From assembly GCA_016642085.1 (NCBI GenBank), contig VOQV01000009.1:1-38027 (forward strand): DNA of 38,027 nucleotides. The letters run 5' to 3'. Shown piece after piece: positions 9,179-18,818 of this stretch; position 1 is the stretch's first letter, and each line of letters starts with the position of its first letter. Both the position numbers and the translations under genes were made by a program. The DNA comes from Pantoea sp. Brub. Lineage in GTDB: Bacteria; Pseudomonadota; Gammaproteobacteria; Enterobacterales; Enterobacteriaceae. The notes under the pieces were generated by a model that was not told where the DNA came from, ran no database searches, and was given only the letters and a program-made list of their open reading frames with translations.

Positions 9179-10555
9179 ATGCTAAAAAATAAAATTACTA
9201 ATAAATTAGATAATATTAAAATTCTTCCACATTCTTTAGAAGCTGAACAATCAGTTCTTGGTGGACTCATGTTAGATAATGAATGTTGGTGTAATGTTTC
9301 TGAATATATTATTTCTGATGATTTTTTTAATTTTGCTCATAAAATCATCTATTCAGAAATGAACATTTTATTAAGTAATAATAAACCTATTGATCTTATT
9401 ACTTTATCTGAATCTTTAGAAATAAATAATAAATTAGATTTAGTTGGAGGTTTTGCTTATTTAGCTGAACTAATAAAAAATACTCCAAGTTCTGCAAACA
9501 TTTGTGCATATGCTAACATAATTCGTGAAAAAGCTATCATACGCGATATTATTCTAGTAGGAACTAAAATAACTAATGCAGGTTATAATCCTCAAGGTCG
9601 CAATAGTGAAGAATTATTAGATTTTGCAGAATCTAATGTTTTTAAAATTGCTGAATCTCATTCTAAAAGTAATGGTCCTAGAAACATTTCTGATATATTG
9701 GAATCAACAGTTTCACGTATCGAATCTTTATTAAAAAAACCATATGATGGAGTTACCGGAATTAATACTGGATATCATGATTTAAATAAAAAAACATCTG
9801 GTTTACAAAAATCAGATTTTATTATTATTGCTGCACGTCCATCTATGGGGAAAACAACTTTTGCCATGAATTTATGTGAAAATGTAGCTATGTTATATGA
9901 TAAACCTATTTTAATTTTTAGTTTAGAAATGCCTAGTGAGCAAATAGTTATACGTATGCTTGCGTCTTTATCAAGAGTTGATCAAACGCGTATTCGTACA
10001 GGTCAATTAAATCATGAAGATTGGAGTAGAATTTCCAGTACCATAAATGTTTTATTAAAAAAGAAAAATATTTTTATTGATGATTCTTCTAGTTTAACTC
10101 CAACTGAAATTCATGCTAGAACTCGTCGTGTCTATCGTGAAAATAATGGTTTGAATATGGTAATGATAGATTATCTTCAATTAATGAAAATACCTAGCAT
10201 GTCTGACAACCGAACTTTAGAAATAGCAGAAATATCTCGTTCTCTAAAATCATTAGCAAAAGATCTTAATATTCCTGTTATTGCTTTATCTCAACTCAAT
10301 AGATCTCTTGAACAAAGATCAAATAAAAGACCTATGAATTCAGATCTTCGTGAATCAGGTTCTATAGAACAAGATGCTGATCTAATAATGTTTATTTATA
10401 GAGATGAATTATATAATGAAAACAGTGATCTAAAAGGCATTGCAGAAATTATTTTAGGTAAACAACGTAATGGTCCTGTTGGTACTATACAATTAACTTT
10501 TAACGGTAAATGGTCTCGTTTTGATAATTATGCGGATACAAATTATGAAACATAA
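9179..10555 (+). CDS. dnaB: Replicative DNA helicase DnaB
   Basis: Hexameric 5'-3' helicase that unwinds DNA at the replication fork and recruits primase. The 458 residues (E. coli 471) have the N-terminal domain beginning PHSLEAEQSVLGGLMLDNE, a linker, and the RecA-like domain. Walker A ARPSMGKTT is at residues 219-227, then IFSLEMPSEQI, the VMIDYLQLM Walker B region, LSQLNRSLEQR and ESGSIEQDADLIMFIYRDE. The divergent tail before PHSLEAEQ is about 12 residues shorter than in E. coli. The catalytic core is nearly identical to E. coli, in keeping with strong selection. alr and tyrB, which follow it in E. coli, are absent. Confidence 0.98.
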   Translation: MLKNKITNKLDNIKILPHSLEAEQSVLGGLMLDNECWCNVSEYIISDDFFNFAHKIIYSEMNILLSNNKPIDLITLSESLEINNKLDLVGGFAYLAELIKNTPSSANICAYANIIREKAIIRDIILVGTKITNAGYNPQGRNSEELLDFAESNVFKIAESHSKSNGPRNISDILESTVSRIESLLKKPYDGVTGINTGYHDLNKKTSGLQKSDFIIIAARPSMGKTTFAMNLCENVAMLYDKPILIFSLEMPSEQIVIRMLASLSRVDQTRIRTGQLNHEDWSRISSTINVLLKKKNIFIDDSSSLTPTEIHARTRRVYRENNGLNMVMIDYLQLMKIPSMSDNRTLEIAEISRSLKSLAKDLNIPVIALSQLNRSLEQRSNKRPMNSDLRESGSIEQDADLIMFIYRDELYNENSDLKGIAEIILGKQRNGPVGTIQLTFNGKWSRFDNYADTNYET

Positions 10556-10856
10556 TGTGTAAAATAAATATTTATTGTAAATGTTTTTATAAATAAAAAT
10601 GGTATTTTACTATTTATATTGTGTTTCATTAAAATAACGTTTAATCCACTTGATAAATAATTACTGTTAATATTAAATATATTTTATATATTGATATTAA
10701 AATATATAATTATTCATTATTACGCACAATAAGTACAATTTTCCATACAATTTCATAAAATATATATACTAAGATTATATTAAACTACTTTAGCTAATAT
10801 TTATATATATAAATTAATAATTAACTAATAAGCAATAATGATCATGAGATATTTTT
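10556..10856. other. Intergenic gap dnaB / yitT
   Basis: About 300 bases, strongly AT-rich, with many TATATA runs. No coding remnant, RNA gene or clear terminator was recognised. Confidence 0.4.
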
Positions 10857-11474
10857 ATGGATAATATTAAGGAATCATATCACTTCATATACTTACATAT
10901 AAAAGATACACTAGCCATTGTTTTTAGTAATTTAATAATATCTTTTAGTGTAATTATATTAAAACAATCTGGTGCCCTTACTGGTAGTACATCAGGAATT
11001 GCATTTTTAATTAGTTATGTATCCCCTTTATCTTTTAGTAGTTCTTTTTTTTTAATTAATTTGCCTTTTTATTTATTATCTTTTAACTTAATGGGATTAG
11101 AATTTACGTTAAAAACTTTTTTTTCTGTTGGATTAGTTTCAATATTTACTTATATGCATCCACTATTTGTACATTTTTCAGCCATTAATCCTTTTTATGC
11201 AATATTATTGAGTAATATAATTGCAAGCATTGGATTTATAATTTTATTTCATCATAAAACTAGTTTTGGTGGTATTAATATTTTATCATTATGGCTTCAA
11301 AATCGTTTAGGAATTAATTTTGTTAAATTACAAATGTTTATTGATGCCATTGTCATGTTAATTTCTTTTTTTATTGTTAGTTTACCAATTTTATTAACAT
11401 CTGTCATCGGATCTACAATTTTAAACTATATAATAATGTTATATTCTAATTCTAAAAACAAAATACTTAAATAG
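10857..11474 (+). CDS. YitT-family multipass membrane protein
   Basis: A 205-residue hydrophobic protein with about five or six predicted membrane segments (roughly residues 18-36, 43-60, 62-80, 84-103, 110-130 and 155-180). The GALTGSTSGIAFLISY segment and the later SFGGINILSLWLQNRLGIN segment match the glycine-rich repeats of the YitT (DUF161) family. The C-terminal DUF2179 domain of the Bacillus members is absent, as is usual for the roughly 200-residue proteobacterial members. Function is unknown; the fold suggests a transporter-like role. It lies between dnaB and ssb, where E. coli has no such gene. It is the only intact gene in the window that I cannot pair with an E. coli K-12 counterpart. 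The family assignment rests on motif recall, so confidence is moderate. Confidence 0.7.
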   Translation: MDNIKESYHFIYLHIKDTLAIVFSNLIISFSVIILKQSGALTGSTSGIAFLISYVSPLSFSSSFFLINLPFYLLSFNLMGLEFTLKTFFSVGLVSIFTYMHPLFVHFSAINPFYAILLSNIIASIGFIILFHHKTSFGGINILSLWLQNRLGINFVKLQMFIDAIVMLISFFIVSLPILLTSVIGSTILNYIIMLYSNSKNKILK

Positions 11475-11527
11475 TAGTGTATATTAAAAAATTTGCATAA
11501 AAATCATGAATAACAAATTTATTTTAT

Positions 11528-11731
11528 ATGTTTGGTACATTTATAATAAACTATATCTATATACTGATAATATTGATAAATATATTAATAATAATTATTG
11601 TTATTTGTTTCATTTTAAAAAACATAAAAACTAGTAAAAATTATTATTTCATTTATTTTTTTAAACAAATAAATTATACTTATAACAAAAAAAACAATAA
11701 ATATTATATTGATAATTTTTTATTTAATTAG
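11528..11731 (+). CDS. Doubtful small hydrophobic ORF
   Basis: A 67-codon frame starting MFGTFIINYIYILIILINI, with one Ile-rich hydrophobic stretch (residues 5-30) and a Lys/Asn/Tyr-rich tail. It has no ribosome-binding site and its composition is just what random AT-rich DNA gives. It could be a chance frame or the last trace of a membrane protein. I do not recognise a family. The rest of the gap between the YitT gene and ssb (11475-11907) shows nothing else. Confidence 0.15.
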   Translation: MFGTFIINYIYILIILINILIIIIVICFILKNIKTSKNYYFIYFFKQINYTYNKKNNKYYIDNFLFN

Positions 11732-11907
11732 TTTACATTTTTTTTTAAAAATGTATATTTAGTATCAACAAATAAAAAATTTTTATTAAAATAAAATTAA
11801 GCATTAATTTAAATGTATTTAAGAATATTAAATTTATATTTTATATGTTATTTTTAATTATTAAATGAATAATAATTGAAATGTTCTTTCAATAAAGGTA
11901 AATTATT

Positions 11908-12414
11908 ATGGCTAGTAGAGGTATTAATAAAGTTATCCTAATAGGAAATTTAGGTCAAGATCCAGAAGTACGTTATATGCCTAATGGCAATGCCGTCACT
12001 AATATCACATTAGCTACATCAGAAAGCTGGCGGGATAAACAAACAGGTGAAACTAAAGAAAATACAGAATGGCATAGAGTTGTTATTTTTGGAAAATTAG
12101 CAGAAATAGCCGGTGAATATTTGCGTAAAGGTTCACAAGTGTACATAGAAGGTCAATTACGCACTAGAAAATGGCAAGATAATACTGGTCAAGAACGTTA
12201 TACTACTGAAATCATTATTAATATAGGTGGTACTATGCAAATGTTAGGTAATCGTCAAAATATTAATAATAATCAAAATCATTGGAATCAATCTCAACAA
12301 CCAAAAAATAATGATAATATTAAAAATGATAATCAATCGCATTCAGAACATAGTAAGGAGTTAGATAAAAATCAAGAAACATCTATAGATTTTGATGATG
12401 ATATTCCTTTTTAA
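11908..12414 (+). CDS. ssb: Single-stranded DNA-binding protein
   Basis: Tetrameric protein coating single-stranded DNA in replication, repair and recombination. The 168 residues (E. coli 178) have an OB-fold N-terminal domain (about residues 1-112) starting [20 protein letters not shown], with [14 protein letters not shown] and [22 protein letters not shown] short Asn/Gln-rich linker follows, then the acidic tip DFDDDIPF that docks partner proteins such as exonuclease I, PriA and the clamp-loader chi subunit. The Gly/Pro-rich linker of E. coli is replaced by an Asn/Lys/Gln-rich one, reflecting AT bias. Its E. coli divergent neighbour uvrA is absent. Confidence 0.97.
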   Translation: MASRGINKVILIGNLGQDPEVRYMPNGNAVTNITLATSESWRDKQTGETKENTEWHRVVIFGKLAEIAGEYLRKGSQVYIEGQLRTRKWQDNTGQERYTTEIIINIGGTMQMLGNRQNINNNQNHWNQSQQPKNNDNIKNDNQSHSEHSKELDKNQETSIDFDDDIPF

Positions 12415-12573
12415 GTAATCATTAATTGATAAGCAATCTAATTGATAGTTCATTATTAATTTTTTATTATAAATTTAATAAAATAATAATAGTGTTGAAG
12501 ATAATTTCTAATGTTAATAATTATGATATTTGATATATAGAGTATATATTCTATTTAATAAGAATCATAGTAG

Positions 12574-13133
12574 TATCTTATCAATAATTTTGTTTTAATT
12601 AGTTCTTCAGTATATGCATTTGAAATAGGTCCTATTTCAGAAAAACAATCTGTAATTTTTAAATTTAATACTAATTTCTCTAATATATTTTACGCAAAAT
12701 GATTTGTTATTTAATAAAGCAAAAGACCTTATCTATAAGGTATATAAATAAATTATTATTCAATTTTTGGCTCCAGAGTTAAAAACTTACCAAAGTGTAA
12801 TATAGTAAGATATCAATAGATATGTGTTTAGAATTAAGATCTAATAATGTCTAATTTCATGTAAATAATCATTTATATTTATTTTCTGAATGTTATTCAT
12901 GATCTTGTTGATGATGTTATTGAATTGCATATCAGATTCTCCTGATACAATATACATATCGAGAAGTTCATGATGATTTAACATTTACAATAATTCTTGT
13001 TTTTGATCCAAAATTTAGATCTAAATATACTCGTGTAAACAAATATATTATTTTTTCTAAGGCTAGTACTTATAGAAAAATTTGTAATGAAAGAAATATA
13101 TTTAGATATTTTAAAAACTTTTTAGTAAATTAA
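12574..13133 (+). pseudogene. Decayed gene for a probable exported protein, unidentified
   Basis: This nearly 900-base gap between ssb and tRNA-Phe holds coding-like fragments in different frames. At 12574-12702 an open stretch without ATG reads as a signal-peptide-like segment FVLISSSVYA followed by FEIGPISEKQSVIFKFNTNF, then a stop. Around 12884-12940 a short piece reads VIHDLVDDVIELHIRFS. At 12924-13133 a 69-codon open frame includes DDLTFTIILVFDPKFRSKY and ends in TAA. The composition is less random than in neighbouring gaps. I could not match it to a known family; dsbD, which lies close by in E. coli, did not fit. It is read as a pseudogene because of the stops, frame changes and missing start. 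Confidence 0.35.
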
Positions 13134-13195
13134 TTGAATGGATTTCAATATTTCTTATAAAAATGCTAAAATTAGCATTTATGCATGTCAACACA

Positions 13196-13251
13196 AAATT
13201 AATATGAAATAAAGTTATTTATTGATAAATAACTTTATTTCATATTAATTT
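13196..13251 (-). terminator. Perfect 26-bp hairpin downstream of tRNA-Phe
   Basis: The left arm 13196-13221 and right arm 13226-13251 are exact reverse complements, with a 4-base TTGA loop. It is 58 bases beyond the 3' end of the minus-strand tRNA-Phe gene and just after the decayed gene. The arms contain only four G/C pairs. On the minus strand it is followed by a weak T-rich tract, so a terminator role for tRNA-Phe is plausible but inferred. Confidence 0.55.
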
Positions 13252-13308
13252 GTTAAATTTTTATTATATAAAAAACTTAATAAGTGTAAATTCATGTATA
13301 TATTATTA

Positions 13309-13381
13309 TGCCCAGAGGCGGAATCGAACCACCGACACGGAGATTTTCAGTCTCCTGCTCTACCGACTGAGCTATCTGGGC
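13309..13381 (-). tRNA. tRNA-Phe (GAA), CCA not encoded
   Basis: A 73-base cloverleaf on the minus strand with acceptor arm GCCCAGA pairing with TCTGGGC, the TAGCTCAGTCGGTAGAGC D-arm typical of tRNA-Phe, anticodon GAA at 13348-13346 and a GGTTCGATTCC T-arm. The discriminator A at 13309 is followed by TAATAATA, so CCA must be added after transcription. It lies next to cutA as pheU does in E. coli. Confidence 0.96.
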
Positions 13382-13508
13382 TATATAAGTATTATTCATT
13401 AAACAATAAAGATGATAAATAGTCAATAATATACATACAAAAATAAATAATACGTTAGCGTATTATATTGATTATATAAATTAAACTTAATAAGAAATTT
13501 AATTCATT

Positions 13509-13823
13509 TTATCTCATAGATTTTAATAGCCATGATGTATAATCGTTATCTGCATTGTGAATAGGAATTGTTAATATTTCTGGTATCTTATAGGGATGAT
13601 TCTGTTTTATTAAAGTAATTAATTTTTGTTGATGATCTATATTTGATTTTAATAGCATTTGTACTTCTTTGTCTTTTTTTAATTTATTGTCCCATATATA
13701 ATATGAAATTACTTTTGGTAAAATTGTTACACAAGCAGCTAATTTCGCATTTAATGCTTTTTGTGATATTTGTTGTGCACATATTTTATCTGGTACTGTA
13801 CATAGTACAATAATTAAATTCAT
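13509..13823 (-). CDS. cutA: CutA1 divalent-cation tolerance protein
   Basis: Small trimeric cytoplasmic protein with a PII-like fold, implicated in copper tolerance; its exact role is unsettled. The 104 residues match E. coli CutA (112), with a shorter N terminus starting MNLIIVLCTVPD. The conserved LAACVTILP segment, EVQMLLKS, the HPYKIPE motif and the C-terminal YTSWLL are intact. Two Cys (residues 8 and 31) and the His of NHPYKIPE match the metal-binding residues described for E. coli CutA. It follows tRNA-Phe on the same strand as in E. coli, but dsbD between them is lost. The right-hand gap to fxsA (13824-14088) has lost dcuA and aspA. Confidence 0.93.
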   Translation of the reverse strand: MNLIIVLCTVPDKICAQQISQKALNAKLAACVTILPKVISYYIWDNKLKKDKEVQMLLKSNIDHQQKLITLIKQNHPYKIPEILTIPIHNADNDYTSWLLKSMR

Positions 13824-14088
13824 TTTATGATTATCCGTTGGTTATTAATACATATAAAATATTAAAGATAATTAAATCATGATATGAACATATATAATTT
13901 ATATTATGATATTTAATGAAAAAACAATATTTTAATTTATCCAAATTAATATATAATTGTTAATGATGTAAATCAAAATCTGCAAATATTTTTTTCTAAA
14001 AAAATAAATATGATACTGCACACTATATTATAATAATTTAGTTTATTAATTAATATATTGAACTTATTATATTTTAAAGGAGTATTTT

Positions 14089-14520
14089 GTGGGAAGTTTA
14101 TTATTAATATTTTTATTAATTGTACCATTGATAGAAATTGTATTGTTTATTAATATTGCTAATATTATTGGAGTAACATATACAATTATATTGGCAATCT
14201 TTACTTCATACATTGGCCTATCTATAATTAAACGTCAAAATATAAAAAAAATCTTAATAATAAGACAACAAATAATAAGTTATAAACACTTTCAGTTTAG
14301 GATGATACAAAACGTTTATTTATTGGTTATTGGTTTATTATTATTATTACCAGGGTTTTTTACTGATTTATTTGGTTTATTTTTAATAATTCCTCAAGTG
14401 CAAAAATTTGTAATATCTAAAATAATGATGCATTTGTTGAAATGGGTTAATATAAATTATTGTTCTTATACAATAGATGGTGAATTTGAAAAAAAAAATG
14501 AGAAAAATATTGATTGTTAA
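14089..14520 (+). CDS. fxsA: FxsA-family inner-membrane protein
   Basis: A small integral membrane protein of unknown biochemical function. In E. coli, extra FxsA relieves phage T7 exclusion by the F plasmid. The 143 residues (E. coli 158) have three or four membrane segments. The conserved PLIEIVLFI N-terminal motif, IFTSYIGLSIIKRQ and the diagnostic LLLLLPGFFTDLFGL segment are all present. The soluble C-terminal tail is shortened. The start is GTG at 14089, supported by an AAAGGAG ribosome-binding site a few bases upstream and by alignment. It sits just before groES as in E. coli, but groES has its own heat-shock promoter. Confidence 0.92.
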   Translation: MGSLLLIFLLIVPLIEIVLFINIANIIGVTYTIILAIFTSYIGLSIIKRQNIKKILIIRQQIISYKHFQFRMIQNVYLLVIGLLLLLPGFFTDLFGLFLIIPQVQKFVISKIMMHLLKWVNINYCSYTIDGEFEKKNEKNIDC

Positions 14521-14638
14521 TAAATATTAAAAATATTGATTTGTAATAAATATTCTTACTTATTAAGTTCTTAGGAAAAAATATATATAAAAAATTAATA
14601 TTTATTTTATCAGTATAAAAAATTTGTTGTTCTCACCC

Positions 14639-14668
14639 CTTGAAAGGATCAAATCATGGCCCTATCTA
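14639..14668 (+). promoter_or_regulatory. Heat-shock (sigma-32) promoter of groESL
   Basis: The -35 element CTTGAAA at 14639-14645 is preceded by CCC. The -10 element CCCTATCTA follows at 14660-14668 after a 14-base spacer. This matches the sigma-32 consensus CTTGAAA / CCCCATnTA and the placing of the E. coli groE promoter. The leader to the groES start (about 80 bases) carries a conserved-looking AAAGGAG at 14737-14743. No CIRCE element was seen. Confidence 0.85.
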
Positions 14669-14752
14669 TTTCACCATCAAGGCTGTAAGCCATTTAGCCC
14701 AATATCAAACCAATAAATATAATAATTGGATTTTTTAAAGGAGAACTATCGA

Positions 14753-15049
14753 ATGAAAATTCGTCCGTTGCACGATCGTGTTATCGTCAAACGTAAAGAA
14801 CTCGAATCTAAGTCAGCCGGAGGTATTATGTTGACTGGTTCTGCAGCATCCAAATCTACTCGCGGTGAAGTATTAGCTGTTGGTAAAGGACGTATTCTTG
14901 AGAATGGTCAAATAAGACCATTAGACGTACAAATTGGTGATACAGTAATCTTCAACGAAAGTTATGGTGCTAAAACAGAAAAAATTGATGATAAAGAAGA
15001 AGTTTTAATTCTCACTGAAAGTGACATTTTAGCAATTGTTGAATGTTAA
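14753..15049 (+). CDS. groES: Co-chaperonin GroES
   Basis: Heptameric lid of the GroEL folding chamber. The 98 residues match E. coli GroES (97), starting [14 protein letters not shown], with the mobile loop region [20 protein letters not shown] and the [17 protein letters not shown] segment. The frame is open upstream to 14726, but the ATG at 14753 is chosen because AAAGGAG (14737-14743) lies at the right distance and the N terminus then matches the family. Codon use is visibly less AT-biased than in neighbours, as expected for a very highly expressed gene. It forms an operon with groEL 56 bases downstream, driven by the sigma-32 promoter at 14639-14668. Confidence 0.98.
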   Translation: MKIRPLHDRVIVKRKELESKSAGGIMLTGSAASKSTRGEVLAVGKGRILENGQIRPLDVQIGDTVIFNESYGAKTEKIDDKEEVLILTESDILAIVEC

Positions 15050-15093
15050 AGCTTAATTTTTATGCATAGTTCACTGAACGAAGCGAATTTTAA

Positions 15094-16767
<1,674 letters not shown>

Positions 16768-16836
16768 TGTAGATACTCTCGTAATCATCTTAAATAAAAC
16801 TATTAAATATTTTATATTTATTGATCAAATTTGATT

Positions 16837-16871
16837 AAACAACTCCCTAGGTTAAGGGGGTTGTTTTTTTT
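16837..16871 (+). terminator. Intrinsic terminator of groESL
   Basis: The stem 16837-16847 / 16856-16866 includes ACAACTCCC pairing with GGGGGTTGT through one G-T wobble. The 8-base loop is followed by a run of eight T residues. This is the clearest textbook terminator in the window, about 70 bases after the groEL stop. Confidence 0.9.
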
Positions 16872-17513
16872 GTTTAATAAAAAATAATAATAATGATATA
16901 ATCCATATTAAGATATTAATAATATTTCATTAGGTATTAATAACTTTTTTAACTAATTTAGCTACCATATACTCAGATAAATTATATGGTAATTAGCGTA
17001 TTATTAATGTTTTTTTGATAAACATGTTCCTTGCACTCTATCTAATCAATGTAAGTAATAGGTTATTATTTTTATGTCAAATAATACAATAGATTACTAC
17101 GTAAAGAGATGGTTTTTATGTTGTCATTGATATTATATAATAATACATTTTGATTAAAGTATTAATATATCTAATTTTTTTTACAATTGCATAGCTTAAT
17201 TTTTTATCTATTTTTTAGTATGATTCATATGTGTTTAACACTAATATTGTTAACTTTATCATCATGTGATAACTGACAAAATGTATTAGTTATACTATAA
17301 GACATAACTAATAGGAAATAATTATGAAATGCGTAATATTTTTATGTATTTTATACTGTTATCTATTTTATTAACCACGCTAATGCATAATTTTTCCAAT
17401 TCGGCCATAATGTAATCAAGTTATTGTACAATTGTGCTTTTAAATAAAGTATATTGTTTAAAAATGTTATATTTTAAATTTATATTTATTTATTAATTTA
17501 TAGAGAACTTGTA
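16872..17513. other. Long gap groEL / efp; epmB not found
   Basis: In E. coli this position has yjeI, yjeJ and, on the minus strand, epmB. No radical-SAM CxxxCxxC motif or other EpmB segment could be read on either strand. Present are a hairpin TACCATATA / TATATGGTA (16963-16991, 11-base loop) and two short lipoprotein-like frames, listed separately. The rest is featureless AT-rich sequence. Confidence 0.5.
17220..17415 (+). pseudogene. Two short signal-peptide-like frames, possible lipoprotein remnants
   Basis: At 17220-17276 an 18-codon frame reads MIHMCLTLILLLTLSSCDN then a stop; LSSC fits a lipoprotein box. At 17329-17415 a 28-codon frame reads MRNIFMYFILLSILLTTLMH and continues briefly, with an AGGAA motif upstream at 17313-17317 that is better spaced for the out-of-frame ATG at 17324. 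Both resemble N termini of small lipoproteins whose mature part has been lost. E. coli has the lipoprotein gene yjeI after groEL and the entericidin pair ecnA/ecnB after efp, but neither identity can be shown. Chance frames are possible. Confidence 0.25.
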
Positions 17514-18080
17514 ATGCCAAAATATTTTAGTAATAATTTTCGTATCGGAATAAAAATTATTTTTGAAAATGAACCTTATAATATTGAGTCAAGTGAATTT
17601 GTTAAACCAGGTAAAGGACAAGCATTTGTACGTGTAAAAATGCGTAGATTATTAACAGGTACTCGTATCGAAAAAACATTTAAATCTAATGATTCCGCTC
17701 AAGTTGCCGATGTTATAGATATTAATTTAACATATTTATATACTGACAAAGTATTTTATTATTTTATGCATCCTAAAAATTTTGAACAATTTCAAATTAA
17801 TAAAAAAGTTGTAGGAGAAACACAGAAATGGATACAAACAAATACAGAATATACTATAACATTGTGGAATAATATTCCAATTTGTGTTCAACCTCCTAAT
17901 TTCATAGATATAAAGATTATTACTACAGAACCAAGTTTAAAAGGTGATACTATAAATACGGGAAATAAACTAGCAACTTTATCTACTGGAGCAATAGTGA
18001 AAGTACCATTATTTATACAGGTTGGAGAATTTATTAAAGTCGATACACGTTCTGGTCAATACGTGTCTAGAATAAAATAA
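17514..18080 (+). CDS. efp: Elongation factor P
   Basis: Binds the ribosome between the P and E sites and relieves stalling at polyproline stretches. The 188 residues match E. coli EF-P in length and throughout. [10 protein letters not shown] keeps Lys34 at exactly residue 34, the residue beta-lysylated by EpmA and EpmB in E. coli. [29 protein letters not shown] and the C-terminal [11 protein letters not shown] are intact. Asn- and Ile-rich drift is concentrated in domain 2. A weak GAGAA precedes the ATG. The EpmA gene is decayed just downstream and epmB is not where E. coli has it, so the protein probably acts unmodified or by another route. Confidence 0.97.
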   Translation: MPKYFSNNFRIGIKIIFENEPYNIESSEFVKPGKGQAFVRVKMRRLLTGTRIEKTFKSNDSAQVADVIDINLTYLYTDKVFYYFMHPKNFEQFQINKKVVGETQKWIQTNTEYTITLWNNIPICVQPPNFIDIKIITTEPSLKGDTINTGNKLATLSTGAIVKVPLFIQVGEFIKVDTRSGQYVSRIK

Positions 18081-18102
18081 TTCATTTAAGTATATTAAAC
18101 AT

Positions 18103-18128
18103 TTAAATATGTTATATAACATATTTAA
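18103..18128 (+). terminator. 26-base perfect palindrome after efp
   Basis: An exact inverted repeat (TTAAATATGTTA followed by its complement around a TA centre) starting 22 bases after the efp stop. It can form an 11-bp stem with a 4-base loop. It has no downstream T run, so a terminator or 3'-end stabilising role is inferred from position only. Confidence 0.45.
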
Positions 18129-18269
18129 TTCATACTCATTGATTAGTACGTGAATATATTATTACTTACTAAATATCTATACAAAATTACATTAATGTAA
18201 AAAAAAAGATAATGCAATAAAATACAAAATAAAATAGTAACCTAGTTCTTCTATTAAATATTTACATAA

Positions 18270-18687
18270 AAGAGATACATTCTTATCATAAATATAATAT
18301 TTGTTAAAAATAGAAATATATTAGAAGTAGAAATACCCAGCTATGAATAAATTTTCTACTACTGATATTCATATTATACCATTTTAATAATATTTTTTCT
18401 TGGATATGAAATTATAGATTCAAGTAATTTATGATTATCTGTATATTCTGCATATTATATGAAAAGCTAAATATAGCAGATTTATCTATTAAATAGCATA
18501 TAGTTTTAGAAATCAAAAAGATCTATGTTATCACAACCCAAAATTTATTATGTTAGATGTTAAAATATATTTTGGTAATTATGAATTATGTTTTATTTAT
18601 AATTATCCAATGAAATTAGTCAATCAATATAATCTATGTGCAATAATGAAGAATATTTTATATTTAAATATTTTAGCAAAATTATAA
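18270..18687 (+). pseudogene. epmA: Decayed EF-P lysine ligase gene (epmA)
   Basis: EpmA (PoxA/GenX) is the lysyl-tRNA-synthetase paralogue that attaches beta-lysine to EF-P Lys34. Remnants align in order with E. coli EpmA. Positions 18270-18347 read KR..., then NRNILEVEIP, matching ADRGVLEVETP. Positions 18361-18384 read TDIHIIPF, matching TDIHLVPF. Around 18426-18465 a broken stretch resembles LWLMTSPEYHMK. Positions 18493-18687 are an open 64-codon frame with YSFRNQKDLCYHNPKFIMLD, matching SFRNEEMGRYHNPEFTMLE. YHNP, rather than the RHNP of LysS, points to EpmA. The segments are in different frames and interrupted by stops, and the C-terminal catalytic half is gone. It is certainly non-functional. 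The start of the gene is not recognisable. Confidence 0.82.
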
Positions 18688-18758
18688 AAGTATATAATTA
18701 ATATTAATTAAATATTTGTAATGTGTAATAATTAATTAATATTATTACAAATAAAACT

Positions 18759-18799
18759 AAACAGCGGATTAAATAGCTTTTATATAATGTCCGCTGTTT
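18759..18799 (-). terminator. Bidirectional terminator downstream of degQ
   Basis: The arms AAACAGCGGA (18759-18768) and TCCGCTGTTT (18790-18799) pair perfectly around a roughly 21-base loop. T-rich tracts lie on both sides (TTTAGTTTTATTT on the minus strand, TTTTGTTATTTTT on the plus strand). It is 20 bases beyond the degQ stop. The GC-rich stem is unusual in this AT-rich gap, suggesting it is under selection. Confidence 0.8.
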
Positions 18800-18818
18800 T
18801 GTTATTTTTAATTTATTA

